Position numbers and translations under genes: made by a program. Positions 61,039 through 64,000 of a stretch of DNA of 64,000 bases are shown here, one piece after another. The notes beneath the pieces were generated by a model that was not told where the DNA came from, did no database searches, and was given only the letters and a program-made list of their open reading frames with translations. Position 1 is the first letter of the stretch. Every line of letters starts with the position of its first letter. Source of the DNA: Dyella lipolytica (lineage in GTDB: Bacteria; Pseudomonadota; Gammaproteobacteria; Xanthomonadales; Rhodanobacteraceae); the NCBI RefSeq assembly GCF_030160075.1, contig NZ_BSNQ01000009.1:864295-928294 (forward strand). Direction: 5' to 3'.

Positions 61039-62898
61039 ATGAATAGCAAAGCCCACGAGCAACAGTCGGAAATTAAAGCGCTCATCTCCAAAGGTTTGGA
61101 GCAGGGCTATCTGACTTATGCCGAGATCAACGATCACCTCCCCGACGACATTGTCGATCCGGAGCAGATCGAAGACATCATGGCGGTGCTCAAGGGTGTC
61201 GGCATTGACGTGCACGACGCCGCTCCGGATGCCGACCCGCTGGCTGATAACGCCCCCGGTGCCTCCACCGACGACGAAGCTGCCGCCGAAGAAGCCGTGG
61301 CGCTGCTCTCCGCCGTCGACGCCGAAGTGGGCCGCACCACCGACCCCGTGCGCATGTACATGCGCGAGATGGGTACGGTCGAACTGCTCACCCGCGAAGG
61401 CGAAATCGCCATCGCCAAGCGCATCGAGGAAGGCCTCACCCAGGTGCAGACCGCGCTGGCCAGCTTCCCGCTGACCATCGAACTGCTGCTGGAAGAGTAC
61501 GACCAGCATCTGGACGGCAAGCGCCGCCTCAGCGAAATCCTGGCCGGCTTCGCCGACCTGGAACAAGCCGCCGACGCCGCCCTGGCCGAAGCCGAGGAAC
61601 TGGCCGCCTCCGGCGCCGGTGAAGACGACGAAGAGGAAGACGTCGAAGCCGCCGGCGACGACGAAGAAGCCGGCCCGACCGGCCCCGATCCGGAAGAAGT
61701 GAAGCGCCGCATGGAACTGCTGCGCGACTACTACGGCAAGTTCCAGAAAGCCGCGCCCAAGGCCGCCGACATCACCGACAAGAAGGTGACCAAGCTGCGC
61801 GACCAGATGGCCGAGGAATTCCTCAAGCTCAAGCTGCCTTCGGCGCTGATCGACGGCTTCGTGCGCAAGCTGCGCGACGTGGTGGGCGACATCCGTCATC
61901 ACGAGCGCGTGCTGATGGACATCTTCGTCAAGCACGTGAAGATGCCCAAGGCCGAATTCCTGAAAGCCTTCCCCAGCAACGAGGGCAACCTCGAGTGGGC
62001 CGCCGAGCTGGGCCGCAAGCGTCAGAAGTGGTCGCCGAACATCAAGAACCACCGCGAAGCGATCGATGCCGAGCAGGAAAAGCTTGCCGCGATCGAAAAG
62101 AAATTGTTCCTGCCGTTGACCGACATCAAGGAAATCAACCGCAGCATGTCGGTGGGCGAAGCCAAGGCACGCCGCGCCAAGAAAGAAATGGTGGAGGCCA
62201 ACCTGCGTCTGGTGATCTCCATCGCCAAGAAGTACACCAACCGCGGCCTGCAATTCCTGGATCTCATCCAGGAAGGCAACATCGGTCTGATGAAGGCCGT
62301 GGACAAATTCGAATACCGCCGCGGCTACAAGTTCTCCACGTACGCCACGTGGTGGATTCGTCAGGCCATCACGCGTTCGATCGCCGACCAGGCGCGCACC
62401 ATCCGTATCCCGGTGCACATGATCGAAACGATCAACAAGCTCAACCGCATCTCGCGTCAGATGCTGCAGCAGTTTGGTCGTGAGCCGACGCCGGAAGAGC
62501 TGTCCAAGGAAATGGACATGCCCGAGGACAAGATCCGCAAGGTGCTGAAGATCGCCAAAGAACCGATCTCGATGGAAACGCCGATCGGCGACGACGAAGA
62601 TTCGCACCTGGGCGATTTCATCGAAGACACCAACGCCAGCTCGCCGATCGATTCGGCCACCGAAACGGGTCTGGTGGAAACCGTGCGCGACGTGCTCGCC
62701 GGCCTCACGCCGCGGGAAGCGAAAGTACTGCGCATGCGCTTCGGTATCGACATGAACACCGATCACACGCTGGAAGAAGTCGGCAAGCAGTTCGACGTCA
62801 CGCGCGAGCGCATCCGTCAGATAGAAGCCAAGGCGCTGCGCAAGCTGCGCCATCCGAGCCGCTCCGAACAGCTGCGCTCGTTCCTCGATATCGACTGA
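61039..62898 (+). CDS. rpoD: RNA polymerase sigma-70 factor (housekeeping)
   Basis: 619 aa. Region 1.1 at the N-terminus, an acidic stretch (about 190-215), region 1.2/2 with [16 protein letters not shown] and the -10 recognition block [17 protein letters not shown] (about 430-447), region 3, and region 4 with [19 protein letters not shown] (about 575-593) for the -35 box. Directs transcription of most genes. Followed by a strong terminator. Confidence 0.98.
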   Translation: MNSKAHEQQSEIKALISKGLEQGYLTYAEINDHLPDDIVDPEQIEDIMAVLKGVGIDVHDAAPDADPLADNAPGASTDDEAAAEEAVALLSAVDAEVGRTTDPVRMYMREMGTVELLTREGEIAIAKRIEEGLTQVQTALASFPLTIELLLEEYDQHLDGKRRLSEILAGFADLEQAADAALAEAEELAASGAGEDDEEEDVEAAGDDEEAGPTGPDPEEVKRRMELLRDYYGKFQKAAPKAADITDKKVTKLRDQMAEEFLKLKLPSALIDGFVRKLRDVVGDIRHHERVLMDIFVKHVKMPKAEFLKAFPSNEGNLEWAAELGRKRQKWSPNIKNHREAIDAEQEKLAAIEKKLFLPLTDIKEINRSMSVGEAKARRAKKEMVEANLRLVISIAKKYTNRGLQFLDLIQEGNIGLMKAVDKFEYRRGYKFSTYATWWIRQAITRSIADQARTIRIPVHMIETINKLNRISRQMLQQFGREPTPEELSKEMDMPEDKIRKVLKIAKEPISMETPIGDDEDSHLGDFIEDTNASSPIDSATETGLVETVRDVLAGLTPREAKVLRMRFGIDMNTDHTLEEVGKQFDVTRERIRQIEAKALRKLRHPSRSEQLRSFLDID

Positions 62899-62920
62899 CA
62901 CCGGCGCATATCGTCACGAC

Positions 62921-62946
62921 AAAAGCCCCGCACATGCGGGGCTTTT
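62921..62946. terminator. Bidirectional terminator between rpoD and the SnoaL-like gene
   Basis: AAAAGCCCCGCA (62921-62932) pairs with TGCGGGGCTTTT (62935-62946); T-tract on both strands. It lies between two converging genes. Confidence 0.92.
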
Positions 62947-62958
62947 GTTTTAGCGGCA

Positions 62959-63330
62959 TCAGCCGAGGTCGTAGAAGAACTGCTCCCGCACAATCTTGCC
63001 GTCCTTCACCTGATACACGCAGATCTCCTGCATGTCCATGCGACCGCGGCCTTTCATCGTGATATCCAGCTGCATGGAGATACTGAACCAGTTGCCCGCG
63101 ATCACCGGATCGCTAACGCTTCCACCATGCACCGCCTCGACGGCCGCCTGGAACTGGCGCCCCTTCTCGTAAATCGCTTCCAACCCTTTCACGTTACCTA
63201 GAGCACCCGGCGGCAATCCCTCCGGCTCGATGCTCACCGCATCCTTGGCATACAACTCGGTCTGCGCTTCTTCGTATTTGCCCTCGCGGCATAGCTGGAC
63301 CAGCCGTTTGGCAATCGCTTCGGTGTTCAT
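62959..63330 (-). CDS. SnoaL-like / NTF2-fold small protein
   Basis: 123 aa. Cone-like NTF2 pattern: N-terminal helix AIAKRLVQLCREGKYEEAQTELY, later QEICVYQVKDGKIVREQFFYDLG. The fold is common to small isomerases, cyclases and binding proteins. A single gene with no partner beside it; function not assignable. Confidence 0.85.
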   Translation of the reverse strand: MNTEAIAKRLVQLCREGKYEEAQTELYAKDAVSIEPEGLPPGALGNVKGLEAIYEKGRQFQAAVEAVHGGSVSDPVIAGNWFSISMQLDITMKGRGRMDMQEICVYQVKDGKIVREQFFYDLG

Positions 63331-63487
63331 ACGGATTCTCCGTGGGTGGGGAATCTGAGCCTAATCCCGGCGGCATGACGAAACGATGTGCCATCGCACC
63401 ACACCAACCACCCTCGACGCTGGACGCCCCTGCCCGTTAACATGACGGGCTTACCCGCCGGCCGCGCCATCGCGCCATGCCGCATAT

Positions 63488-63563
<76 letters not shown>

Positions 63564-63600
63564 TCCTGAGCAACCTGGCATTAAAGAATGCGCGGTTAAC

Positions 63601-63629
63601 CATAGTTTGGCCGCAATGGCCAAACTATG
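63601..63629. repeat. Perfect 12-bp inverted repeat after tRNA-Ile2
   Basis: CATAGTTTGGCC (63601-63612) and GGCCAAACTATG (63618-63629) with loop GCAAT; a further copy of AGTTTGGCCGC begins at 63644. No T-run, so not an ordinary terminator. Lies 38 bp past the tRNA end. Confidence 0.65.
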
Positions 63630-63749
63630 AGAGAAATCTCACAAGTTTGGCCGCGAACTACCGGAAGGGAAACCATGCGTTCCGTCGCGCCTCCGAGTTA
63701 GTGGCCCGATATTGCAAAGAGCAGTAGGTCAGCTTTGGCGAAGCGGACA

Positions 63750-64000
63750 TTACTCCGGCTTGAGCACCAACAGTCCGTTCGACGCAAGCAAGCGCGCAAG
63801 AACGTAGTGGCCGAAAGCTGCGTATTCGTCCTCGGACAGCTCTAAAGCGGAGAGCTCAGATCGCTCGTAGTCCTTGAAGGTCACGAAGATATCGTGCCGC
63901 CACTGTCCAGGATTGCCAGGGGCCTGATTTGTGACGTCATCTAGTACAACCCGTAGCATCCCATCTGTGAGTTCCAATACGCTGCAGACTACCGCTCGCG
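63750..64000 (-). CDS. Unknown small acidic protein, start outside window
   Basis: On the minus strand the frame is open from its stop at 63750 through the window edge. Readable residues include LELTDGMLRVVLDDV, then WRHDIFVTFKDYER and a C-terminal YAAFGHYVLARLLASNG. In-frame starts inside the window are a TTG at 63977 and an ATG at 63959. Because the reading frame continues upstream (VCSVLELTDG), the real start may be outside. Not recognised. Confidence 0.5.
   Translation of the reverse strand, partial: RAVVCSVLELTDGMLRVVLDDVTNQAPGNPGQWRHDIFVTFKDYERSELSALELSEDEYAAFGHYVLARLLASNGLLVLKPE

Overview
The window comes from a high-GC gammaproteobacterial chromosome, most likely order Lysobacterales (Xanthomonadales), probably Rhodanobacteraceae (Dyella, Rhodanobacter or Luteibacter type). 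Reasons: a xanthomonadin/aryl-polyene pigment locus with a XanB2-like chorismatase, the atpIBEFHAGDC-glmU order, a TopA with a Lys/Ala-rich tail, and attC sites of the Xanthomonas type. The genus call is inference; the rest is read from the sequence.

Layout. 1-236: start of hemF (minus). 390-6272: compact aryl-polyene pigment locus (ketosynthase, chain-length-factor-like protein, glycosyltransferase, two hotdog proteins, acyltransferase, ACP, chorismatase). 6284-15092: glmU and the complete F1Fo ATP synthase operon (minus). 15316-16223: phasin and queD. 16283-22154: a sugar-phosphate operon tal, pgi-ROK kinase fusion, gnd, zwf (minus, ATGA overlaps). 22738-28383: a small ORF, tRNA-Met, rppH, bfd, bfr, a coiled-coil membrane protein, bactofilin, erpA, nudC, an AmpE-like gene. 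28398-30272: MFS-acyltransferase fusion.

30358-35212, with decayed traces to about 38863, is the most unusual part: a tandem array of 13 recognisable attC recombination sites separating 12 short same-strand gene cassettes, with no integrase in the window. It is a sedentary integron remnant, or CALIN (cluster of attC sites lacking an integrase). Cargo includes a pyrimidine-dimer glycosylase, an ABM-domain protein, a VOC protein, a zinc-ribbon membrane protein, a secreted protein and several unknown small membrane proteins. The sites decay from left to right. A LysR/NmrA pair, a second VOC gene, a cupin gene and two more small membrane genes lie in the decayed half.

39299-51260: GFA protein, purD, an AMP-ligase that could belong with the pigment locus, tsaC, topA, dprA, a LysM protein, def-fmt-rsmB. 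51260-60274: a cell-surface polysaccharide/LPS locus with five glycosyltransferase-type enzymes, an O-antigen ligase-like protein, an ArnT-like transferase, a TPR protein and an LpxL-like acyltransferase. 60419-64000: dtd, rpoD, a SnoaL-like protein, tRNA-Ile2(CAU) and a partial unknown gene at the right edge.

How they work together: the left and right parts are mainly housekeeping genes for energy, central carbon flux, translation and envelope assembly. The integron remnant is the accessory part, lower in GC and rich in lineage-specific small proteins.
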